Origin: Syngnathus acus
Taxonomy: Eukaryota > Chordata > Actinopteri > Syngnathiformes > Syngnathidae
Direction: 5' to 3'
Assembly: GCF_901709675.1 (NCBI RefSeq)
Contig: NC_051105.1
Location: forward strand, 10,216,604 to 10,280,603
Length of the DNA stretch: 64,000 nt
The position numbers and the translations under genes were made by a program. Every line of letters starts with the position of its first letter. The stretch's first letter is position 1. The notes under the pieces were generated by a model that did no database searches, had not been told where the DNA came from, and saw only the letters and a program-made list of their open reading frames with translations. Below are positions 55,196 through 64,000 of the stretch, piece by piece.

Positions 55196-56334
55196 ACTTG
55201 ATTTTTAAAGATGAGTATATGTCGGCAAGTATCACTGCTGTGTTGGTGTGGCTGTTAAGACTCTACCCAACTTTTATTATTCCTCAGACTGTGCTGGGGC
55301 CGGAGGGGAAGACACCTAACATTTCTCTGTGATAACATCAGCATGCTCACTCTTTCCACAACATGACTGATGGCGCCGTTATTTATATAAAAAATAGAAA
55401 AAAAAGCCATGAAACACTTCAAAGGTTGTTGTTGGCGACGTAATAGATTACCACGAGCCAAAGTCGCTTCTTGGAGCATTTAGTCAGGTAGGCATCAGTG
55501 AGTAACAATATTAAGCCAATCTATCTTGCGCTGTAAAAACTACACTCGCTAACATCATGTTCCCAAGTCCTTTAACATGCATTATTAGGCAGGCTGGAGG
55601 TGACCATTATCTTTCAGAGTTGCTTTTAATGAGGGAAATCTGCATCTCTTGAAATGTAGCGTATTTAAAAAAAAAAAGTCCCCCGTTAATCCATTTCCCT
55701 TCACACCGACAAACCTTGATGCTGATTAATAGTAGTTAAGCTCACAAGCACTCTGTCAGTGAGACCGCAAAGAGAATGTATTAGCGGCATTAAATGCGGC
55801 ATGAAATACGTATGTTGACCCCGGCCTGATTAGATGCTTAATTAAAAGCGTTCGACAGTTCCTGAGCACACTGGCAGGAAGAGCAGGAAGGCTTGACGAG
55901 TCGTAGTGATACACTGCCGCCACGTCACTTGTTTGGCTCGTTTGTCATCGCTGTCCAGCTTGATTTTCCATGCATATAAATTGAACATCAGTCATCCGGG
56001 AGCTCTTAAAGAGGACTCGGGGGCGCAAACCATTTTGAAAACTACCAGTGGTGTTTTTGTATGTGAATTATTCGTGGGGCACCGACCACTTGGAAGGGTT
56101 TTACGGTTCTTGCTCATGCTGATTTTAACTTTTTTTTTTCCCTGGCAAGATAGTACACAGAGACAGCATATAGTCCTTATTGTCAAGGTTTTGACCTGAA
56201 ATGAAATTTTAGCTGGATACACCTGTCACTTTCGTTAGCCGTAAAAAGCAGGTTTGTTTTCAACAAAAACTAGGCTATGCTGAAATACTTGTTTTTTTAT
56301 TCTTCTTCGAAATGGACTGCCTCAAAATGTGTGT

Positions 56335-56351
56335 GCTGCCGTCTTGTGGTC
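56335..56351 (-). promoter_or_regulatory. CTCF-like motif (ola1 remnant intron)
   Basis: The minus strand reads GACCACAAGACGGCAGCA, nearly the same as the site at 49565. Confidence 0.45.
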
Positions 56352-57118
56352 GATAATGTAATTACACCGAATATAAACGATTGTTTTGTGATTATTATCA
56401 TTATTATCCTTATCATTATTATTATTATTATGAAAACGTGGTGCGAGAGAAAAATAATTCATTTAGACAAGTTTACATGCATCTCTGATAAAAAAAAGAA
56501 ATGTGTTGACCAGTGATTCTACTACTGCATGTGGTGTTCATTTTGAGTTAAGTTTTGTGCCATCAACTGTTTCTGGTGAAACTTCCACTTTCCCCTAATG
56601 CAAAACCGGCTCTGAAAACTTCCAACTGTCATGCTCAGTAAATGCGGAGCAGAACTCTCTCTCATTTCTACTTTACTTGAGAGACTCTTGAACTTAATCC
56701 AGTCTGCCTTCTTGCATTTTAACACAGTGAGATCTTATTGAATTTGATGTGAATTACCAAACACTATCGAGGCCTGCAGCTCAACTAAACTGTCCAGGCC
56801 TCTCTTCGCAACGCCGACTCTTCTTGCCCTCATGACCAGGTAGCCAAGCGGAGAGCCGCGACGAGACACGATTGCTGGGGCAGAAATCAATAGCGGCAAG
56901 GAATGGGAACCACAAGGCGTTGATAGCAAGGCTGACTTCTTATCGGCCTCCACGCTGCCCTGGCATTGCGCAGCCGAGTAGAAGGCTATCCACAAATCAA
57001 AAAGAAACATAAAAACACCATCAGCTCATCAAACACTATCTTGTTCACACACTGTAATCCATCTTCCCTAAAACAATGTATCTGTCTTTTTTTTTTCCCT
57101 CGCTTGGCTTTGTGACAG

Positions 57119-57242
57119 AAAGGAACTAAGGCTCCACAGGCTGCAAGAGAAGATCCACAGCGACTCGGTGAAGGGCTTCAGTGTGGCGCTAGTAATGAAA
57201 TTCCAGGATTTTAAAGAGGAAGGCAGCCAGAGCGCTGTCAAG
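57119..57242 (+). pseudogene. ola1: ola1 remnant, exon with the KGTKAPQAA motif
   Basis: A GACAG acceptor at 57114-57118 precedes KGTKAPQAA. One extra base at about 57145-57151 shifts the frame, and KIHSDSVKGFSVALVMK then FQDFKEEGSQSAVK follow, ending at a perfect GTGAGC donor at 57243. This is the carboxy-terminal TGS-like region of OLA1. Confidence 0.94.
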
Positions 57243-59079
57243 GTGAGCAGCCAGAGATGAGGGGTAAGTCTCGTGTGATCAGTCGAGCTGACAGTCGGCG
57301 ACTGCAAACTGCTCTTCACCTTTACTCGGGGGAAGAAATTAGTGCGCACTCCGCAGCGCCGTTCCCGTCAAGCCGAGCGCTCCTGGCTCTAAACAGCGCC
57401 ATTGTGCTCCAGCTGTGCATATCTTTATCACTATATGTCTCTTCGCTGGCTGACGGAAGTTCAGCGCAGGCTTTTTTTTTTTTTTTTTCCGGATCCACAA
57501 CCACGTGCCGTCTGGCTCCAAATCCCAAAGTCACAACGGTGCTAGGTAATATGACAATCATGGAAAGCGGCAAGTTAAATCAGGTGTGAAATTCCACAAA
57601 TAAGCTCTGTTTCAAGGATAAGTAGCAGCTAATGTCGCTTGCATATCTTGTTTTCACGAGGCTCTTGTCCTTTTTTTCAAGCGGTGTATGCCAGAGTTGA
57701 TTGAATTGAATTTTTGCAATTGAGTGCTACAATCAACCAGCTCGGCAACCTGGTGTCATGAAACTGTAATATTAACTATTTTTCAGTTGTGGCTGTTAAC
57801 ATAATAATAATAATAATAATAATGATAATAACAATGATAATAATAATGATAATAATAATAACAATGATATAAAATAAAATAATAATTATATAATCATATG
57901 ATACGTATGTATACACTCAAGTCATGTAAAAAATATAATTTTATAATTAAAGAAAATTCCATTCAGGAACAGGAGTAAACCGCAAAACAATAACAAAACA
58001 AAATGAGAGTAGCGTAGTGCCACAGCTAATGTAATTATGCTGACGCACAGGGGAGGGGGGGGGATACCATAAAATCATTTAAATCTCCTTATCGTTCAAG
58101 ATTTAAAAAAAAAAAAAACCTCCTTGATATTTAATGCAGCGGCAGTGTATTGTCCACACCCTTGGTAAGCCGCAAACAAAGAGTGAAACGTGTCCGTCCC
58201 AGGGGGGAGTGCCACCATTGTTGTCCAAGGTGGCGATCTGAGTGTCGGGTCCTCGCGGCGTGCTCTCTCACTGATCCCTCTCTGGGCCTCATAAGAACAT
58301 TTCTAACGCTGGTCTATTTAATGCCAGTTGTGGGAATAGGCCGCCTGAATGGGGCCAGTGTACGGGGGTATCACATTATTAGTAATCATATCTGCTTAAG
58401 CCAAGCTTGCTGCTCCAGATGGCTGCTTTCAAGTGCAAATGAACCAGTTAGACGTGTCTGCTTTAATCCATACTCAGGAATCACAAATAGCCATTGATTG
58501 ATTTTTTTTTTTTTTTTTCCCCCCCCCCCCCTGTCTCCCTCTCCAACCGGTGTTTCTGGTGGTATTGAGCTTGGATTAAATGGTCCCCTGAGCCTTTAAA
58601 GGGACATTGATTCTTCTAATTAATTGCACGCTGTTCACGAGCCGAATGCATAAACCTGTGCATATTAGCACTTCAAGTCAATTATTTTGAGTTTGCAGGA
58701 AAGGGGAACAAATACTTACTGTATACAAAAGAAAATGTTAGAACTTGTTCTGGTTCCTTCAGAAGTTTGGTGGCGCCACAATCAAAGTCTTATTAACATT
58801 TTGTGCTCGTGCAATGAGGATTATTCTCTCAGTGGGAATTCAGGCGCCTCTCCAACTAAACATGGAGGCAAGTGTGTGCGCAGTTGAGGAGACTAGAGAA
58901 GAGGACATAAAAAGTGATTAGAGGAAATAAAAGCCACCAGAAGCTAGTCTTGCACGATTACTTTCAATTATTGCAACAAGCGGAGGATTTAATGTGACGA
59001 TTAATAAATAGCTCTACATATCAGTCTATATTGTATTTTTTTTCCACCTCTAACAATTTCTTTTGTCATCTTATTCCAG
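57243..59079 (+). other. Former last ola1 intron
   Basis: It contains an AAT-rich microsatellite (about 57800-57870), T16/C13 homopolymers (58503-58531), and non-repetitive blocks at about 58200-58460 and 58555-58690 with a TAATTAATTG core at 58617-58626. No gene is seen. Confidence 0.5.
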
Positions 59080-59180
59080 GCAGACAACTGTTGAAGATGA
59101 TGACATCATCCTTTTTCAAATTCACTTTGCAGAGGCCGGGCTGACAAACGCCACTCACTGGCTTTCTCCTTTCCGTCCGG
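59080..59180 (+). pseudogene. ola1: ola1 remnant, last coding exon
   Basis: After a TTCCAG acceptor the block reads RQTTVEDDDIILFQIHF, matching RNYIVEDGDIIFFKFN at the OLA1 end. The GKYRQQG codons that should precede it are deleted (about 59083). The usual lysine-rich end and stop are absent: the frame runs on to 59243. Confidence 0.8.
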
Positions 59181-59841
59181 TAAGATCAATTCCCTCTCTG
59201 TGCCGAGACGCGGGTTCGCTAAACTCTGACAGCTTTGCTATTTAAGATGGGGATCAGCCCCCTACTCCAAATTGTAAGGAGCATATTACTCTCCAGATAC
59301 TTCATTAATCTCCATCACGGCTGCTGGCGCTGTCACAGCTGACAGTGGCGACAATACCACCTGCTTCTCTCCCCACTTGTGCAGATAATGCATGTTTTTA
59401 CAGTAGGCCAGATGTCTACACTCAATAAAACATTTGACAAAACCAACCCGTGTGTGTTTTGGGATGTCTGTATCGAGTGGGGAAGCGGCATGGTCGCCGT
59501 GATAGCGCCTCTGCCCACCGCTGATTAGAGAATTAAAAAGACACAGCTGACACTGACTGCAGCACAGAGGGGACTATTGTCATTAAATTTGTTAAGGGAG
59601 GATGATTTTAGGCAAGGGGGGAGGGGGGGGTGAAACCAAAATATGGTTTGTTTCAGCCAAGAAAGTGGTCATTTTTAACTGTCAGTGGTTAAGTGATGGA
59701 GGTGACCTTTTGGAATTGTCTTGTTCAGTCGCTCAGCTATGATTGATTAATTACAGTCGGAGAGAAGAGCATCATTTGTAACATCTTTGTTCACAAAGCT
59801 TTCGCTTCCAAACTAGCTTTAAGTTGTAATAAAACTCTTCA

Positions 59842-59856
59842 CCACTAGATGGCACT
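59842..59856 (+). promoter_or_regulatory. CTCF-like motif (past the ola1 remnant)
   Basis: The plus strand reads CCACTAGATGGCACT. Confidence 0.45.
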
Positions 59857-61042
59857 CCCACATGTTTATATCCGTTCGAAAAGAACAAGTTAATAGAGAC
59901 TTTCAACTTGTACAAAGAAGGATTCCACAGAACTGTAAACATATTCACACTTAATGTCAGACATTTTTTTCAAAAAGTGCATTTGCATTTCAAATGTCAA
60001 AAATGAAAAAAACAACAAAATAAATGCACATTCAGAGTCCTCCATAAGGAAAAAGGTTTTTCTAAATCCACTTTCATACCCTGTATAATAATTCTATATT
60101 TTATAATATTCTGAATAGATACAAATCATTCAGACCAGCCAGAAGTACAACCAGAAAATGATTCATGTTGAAGTACTATTTATTTATTTTTTTTCCTTCC
60201 CCAGTACTTTGTGTGTAAGTGTTTGTGAAGCGTTTATGTTGATGGAATTGGACGGCCACATCCAAAGTAAGATTGCATTCTCGGCGGGAGTCCGCACAAA
60301 GAGCACTAGATCAGCAGCGCTTTGCCGGATCTCTTGTAAACCATTAAAGCTGTGGAGAACAAAATGCCCTTTTGGAATGGCAAGAAAAAAAAAGATTGAA
60401 TCAAATGGTAATTTTTCAAAAAATACTATTGCATATCGAGATTTCAGGCGAGGATGCTTTAGATGTTGCAGTGCATCTTTGGAACACTACCAAGCGTCGT
60501 ATTTGTCATGAAAATAAGCGGGATTATAGTCATCGTGGTTCGAGATCAGTGCTAAAATATAGGTTGCCGTTTACTGCGGTGAGATACTGTGAAAGACGAC
60601 TTACCAATAGCATTAGACTCGGCTTTGTTTGGCAGCTTTATTATTTCAAGCATTTCAGAACCTCAGGAAGTTTTTGTAAGAAAAGTGTCGCCAAGAACGT
60701 ACACGAGATTCCATACATCAACGTGTTGCTTTTATAATTGAAACCATGCACCCCCACCCCCCTAAAAAACCCACAATGGAGACAAAAGTGATGATGATTG
60801 ATGATGGTGTGGACCACATGGAATGGGGATTCCTGCGTTGTTGTCTTGATGATGCGCAAGTTGTTCATATGTGGTGTAGTTTGTTTTGTTATTCATCCAA
60901 TGACATCATTCTTTCAGGAGACGTAATGATGGTATTTAGTGTGACCTAAAGTAATGTCTTATTCCGGATGAACATCCTTCTGCAAATGTTTTGACGTTTA
61001 GATGTTAAGTTTATGTTTTCAAATTATGGCAATAGAAGAAGC

Positions 61043-61079
<37 letters not shown>

Positions 61080-63193
61080 TACTTGGGCTTTATTGTATGT
61101 CCCTGAGGCCTTGCGATGACTTCTTTTTTTTTTTACGTTGGGCTTTAGGAAGTTTGCTGAAACTATGGCGGAATTTCTACATCCGGTTAGCAACAGATGT
61201 TTGAAAAAATTTGGATGGATCTAGATTTGGACTGATTCAGAACCGATCAATAGTGTTAGTGAAGTCATGCATTTTTAGAAAAGTTTTAAAACTGCAAAGT
61301 GCCCTTTTCCGTGTCGTCACGTTTCTTGAAAATCAAGATTATAAAATTAACTGCCAATAGTCTGACCCCATTTTCATCAAATCTGATCAAATCATTTGAA
61401 TGAATCAGAGTTCCAGAGTACCAACATAATGGTATGATTTACTTTTATGAACAGTGAAGATAGACGCCGCCTAAAGGGGTAAACGCTTATAAAACATAAA
61501 AGCAAAACTGTGACAAGTTCTCCCCCCGTAGATATGAACTGTCAGCACCATCAATCAAGCGGTGCCACTCTGGCCCGACAAACCGCCGTGGCATCAAACC
61601 CAAAAGACCACAAAGTGGAACGCTCCCTTTTAAGAAAAAACACATAAAAGGGAGAAAATTGACCACAGAGTGCTTTGGTAAATAACACACTGAAGATCTT
61701 TAAACAAAGAGCCATTATGACAAATAAATATTAATGTTTGTGTAATTCAATAGCAGTGTACTTTTTTAATGTTATTTATTGGGGGTGGCAGTGAAATGGA
61801 TGCCATGTTGTCATTATTGCCATTGTTCTCGAACAAACATTTTATTTTTCATTTGTTTTTAGTACTTGACGTCGACTGTTGTCAGTTATAAAGATATTTA
61901 CTCAACTCGGCTTGAGGACAACAATTTTTTGTCCAATTACAGTTCCATTTTTTTTTCCCTATTTAGCACATTGTGCTAAGGCTACATACAGATTTTCATC
62001 TTGTGGCTGAAAATCTTTGTTTCAGTATGTTTTCCCAATGGCTCCTCTCGCTCATTGGCTATTCCATCCACATGTCTCCACGCTGCACCAATTTCATCTG
62101 TCTCGCTCAAGTTCCATTTACAGTGTCCCTCATGGTGCCTCCAGCAGGACACTCTCTCTGTGGGGTCACTCGTGACCTGTGACAACAATTGTTAATATGT
62201 TGATGTGGAACACTATGGGCTCAGGTGCTGTAGCGGCCTTGTATATCCCAACAACAGCAACAAAATGTCTTCAATTAGAAGAAAAAAAAACAGGGAAATA
62301 TGTCAGTCTAATCTTTGGCATAGTGATTTTGCATTCGGATAGCTTTTAGGATATCAGATTGGTGTCTTTAACTTTGAAGTACGGTACTTGCAAATTGTTT
62401 ATACCTTTCCAAAGTCTCCTGGAGTAAGACAGATATAGCTGAAAAGGTGTTTTTTTTCTTTTTCTAATGCTGTTGCCAATGGTCTGTGTTTACCTGACAC
62501 TTGGATTGACAGTGAAGTGATTGGAAATATCCACCATTCACTGCTGTGAGCTCCTGAGTGCACAGAAAGTGCTTTTGTACTCTGGCTGTAATGGGCCAAG
62601 TTTGAATTGAAGGTTGAGAGAAATAGCCTCACTGCGGCAGTGCACTTGGAGGAACTGACACACGCACACACACACAGAAAACTCGGAAGTGGGCTCCTGA
62701 TAGCATCACAGGCAGGCAACAATAACATGCACACGCTCATTCCATTGGATTCTCACAATCTTATGTGCACAAGGGATATGGGGATGGAAGTCATTCAACA
62801 TCAAGTTTATTTTTTCATGACTATGTTTGTCTATGCATGCATTCGACATTTAGATGGTGAATGTCAAAATGGGTGCACAAATGCTATAGCTGTTTATACT
62901 TTATTTACACCTTGCAGTGATCATCTTTTTCTTTTTAAATAAATGGGTTTCAGATAACATAAATGCCATAACTCTCTGCAAGTGTTTTGAAAAGATCAAC
63001 AATCACTACTACAATATTCCTTGGAAGTCACAATGCCCAATCATTGTTTGGATATTTTACAGCCATGATTCCCAATGAGTTTGAGACCATCAGGTGCATT
63101 GCAGTTGATGATTATTTAATACAAATAACCTGTCCTTATTTAACTATCTATGCTGACGACATACAGTGACAAGCGAAATAACAAAATTATCTC

Positions 63194-63210
63194 CCACTAG
63201 GTGGCGGTAC
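63194..63210 (+). promoter_or_regulatory. CTCF-like motif (upstream of sp3)
   Basis: The plus strand reads CCACTAGGTGGCGGTA. Confidence 0.45.
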
Positions 63211-63539
63211 TTTAGTATCCACTTATGTGTGATTTTTAATTGTTGATTTTCCGTGAGATTTTTTTTTTAATGATATTGCCGTATTGTACCATATGTATCT
63301 TTGCTCAATAAAGGCTGGGAACCAATACATTAAATATTTGTGTTGGAATGTGCTTGTTTCAACTTTCCTGAGAGTTGGCAAACATTAGATGCTGCTTTCC
63401 CCATTTATTTCCTCGGGTTTAAATATACCTTCTGAATGTCTCTCTTTTGTTTTTTGATAGCGTGCACTCACTCACAAGTGAAATACTAATAACCATAATC
63501 GTACTGTTAAAGTGACAAAATGCAGAAGAGGAAAATAAT

Positions 63540-63833
63540 CTGCCACAGAATGATTGGTATGGTCGCTAGCGAATCAGCGTGCGACGCTTGAAAGTATCAA
63601 CCAATCAAATGCAGTATACGTAAAGCAAGGCGGAACTTGATGCGTATGACGCCAACGCTCCAGTCAACTGTGCAGGCCCCACCCTTTGTGTTGCTTACCG
63701 CCAGTCAATCAAAATAGAAACAAATCTTGACAGTTATCACCTATTTCTACGCGCCCGCCGTCAATAACTGACTACCGGTCATGTCGGGTTGGTTGTAGCT
63801 GCAAAAACTCTCCGTTTAACGGCAAGTCACGCC
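63540..63833 (+). promoter_or_regulatory. sp3: Probable sp3 promoter and 5' leader with a short upstream ORF
   Basis: A cluster of CCAAT-type sites in both orientations (GATTGGTAT near 63551, ACCAATCAA near 63600, GTCAATCAA near 63704) precedes the proposed first exon. There is no TATA box, as expected for a housekeeping Sp-factor gene. A five-codon upstream ORF (ATG at 63781, stop 63796-63798) lies in the leader, which could dampen translation of the main start. Confidence 0.5.
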
Positions 63834-63840
63834 ATGACTG
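63834..63840 (+). CDS. sp3: Sp3 transcription factor, first coding exon only
   Basis: The sequence ATGACTG is followed directly by a GTATGT donor at 63841. Vertebrate SP3 starts MTAPE, and Sp1/Sp3/Sp4 genes begin with a very short coding exon that splits the third codon, exactly as here (ATG ACT G/CT). SP3 is the next gene after OLA1 in vertebrates, and its expected strand in this layout is plus. The remaining exons lie beyond the window. The call rests on seven bases, a CCAAT-rich promoter and synteny, so it is probable rather than proven. A paralogue letter (a or b) cannot be assigned. Confidence 0.6.
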
Positions 63841-64000
63841 GTATGTAATTTCTCATCCAATTCCTCACCCACGTAAAGCTAACAAGCTAACAGGCATCCT
63901 CTGGCTAAATTAGCTTGCTGGTAGGCTAGCATGGATACGGCTAATCAGCGACTAAGTTAGCCGCTAACGCTGTGCTTGTAACTAACTGGGTTAGCGCATT

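Larger units (their letters stand above)
54500..57118 (+). other. Former ola1 intron
   Basis: It contains an RT fragment of a LINE at 55.1 kb, a long ATTATT stretch near 56400, and non-repetitive blocks at about 54640-54960 and 55720-55890, the latter with TTAATTAA at 55838-55845. Two plus-strand frames (54714-54953 and 55906-56199) show no family similarity. Confidence 0.5.
31575..59180 (+). pseudogene. ola1: Decayed Obg-like ATPase 1 gene, seven exon remnants
   Basis: Seven blocks on the plus strand translate to consecutive parts of the OLA1 GTPase/ATPase in correct order: 31575-31667, 32716-32859, 40215-40391, 53777-53883, about 54421-54496, 57119-57242 and 59080 to about 59180. Each block is listed separately. 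Most block ends coincide with AG acceptors and GT donors, so this is the original intron-containing gene in its vertebrate position between sp9 and sp3, not a processed copy. Reading frame is broken in at least five blocks by single-base insertions or small deletions. The P-loop is damaged, and two exons (from about IPAFLNVVDIAG, and from about DIMCKVKSW to the NLSE motif) were not found. OLA1 normally is a conserved cytosolic YchF-type ATPase of about 396 residues acting in translation and stress responses. An intact copy is expected elsewhere if the function is retained. Confidence 0.88.
59181..63500. other. Gene-free interval between the ola1 remnant and sp3
   Basis: It contains a T33 run (61046-61078), scattered A/T runs, and non-repetitive blocks at about 59280-59570, 59690-59800 (TAATTA at 59748), 60230-60360 and 61500-61660. 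Overlapping plus-strand frames near 60158-60737 have no recognisable domain. An AATAAA-containing stretch near 63306 could be a transcript end, but no coding region leads to it. Confidence 0.5.

Noticed and set aside
60158-60737. Two overlapping plus-strand frames of 117 and 121 codons
   Set aside because: They have no family similarity, and their composition follows the AT-rich background.
63088-63169. YADDIQ peptide near 63150, considered as another reverse transcriptase remnant
   Set aside because: There is no flanking RT similarity in any frame. A six-residue match is too short to support a LINE call.

Overview
The window looks like a compact teleost fish chromosome segment. It holds vertebrate multi-exon genes with GT-AG introns, many of only 80-700 bp. 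It also has fish-type L2/Rex1 retrotransposon sequence ending in a CTTGAAT tail, fish-type hAT-like repeats and abundant microsatellites. I cannot name the species. The gene set is the vertebrate neighbourhood CHN1-CHRNA1-GPR155-SCRN3-CIR1-SP9-OLA1-SP3 (human chromosome 2q31). It appears here in the same order and, as a block, in the opposite orientation to the human reference.

Layout: chn1 alpha1-chimaerin (+, 311-5827); chrna1 muscle acetylcholine receptor alpha subunit (+, 8170-11800); gpr155/LYCHOS (+, 13191-18654), with an antisense 5'-truncated LINE in one intron; scrn3 (-, 21396-19433); cir1 (+, 22287-25703), sharing a short divergent promoter region with scrn3; sp9 (-, 28974-27490); a 34-kb stretch without intact genes (about 29.4-63.5 kb); and at the right edge the 7-nt coding first exon of what is very probably sp3 (+, 63834-63840). 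All exon phases of the five complete multi-exon genes from chn1 to cir1, and of sp9, close without a break. They give products of 334, 454, 806, 423, 362 and 442 residues. wipf1, which lies between chrna1 and gpr155 in human, is absent.

The main discovery is inside the apparent desert. Seven remnants of the ola1 (Obg-like ATPase) coding exons lie in the correct order and strand from 31.6 to 59.2 kb. Most keep usable splice sites, but they carry several independent frame-breaking lesions. The P-loop is damaged, and two central exons, including the one with the switch-II region, could not be found. This is a decayed, intron-containing (not retroposed) ola1 in its ancestral place. Its former introns remain large, hold many non-repetitive blocks with TAATTA-type motifs, and are bracketed by CTCF-like motifs in convergent orientation around sp9. 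My reading, which is inference, is that the gene died while regulatory DNA for sp9 (and perhaps sp3) kept the region in place.

Other points of interest: a 111-bp tandem duplication just upstream of the sp9 start that leaves an open in-frame N-terminal extension; an exact GTCACGTGAC palindrome (CLEAR/E-box type) in the scrn3-cir1 divergent promoter; arginine/serine-rich coding potential that continues in another frame after the cir1 stop; and a recurrent CTCF-like motif throughout the window.
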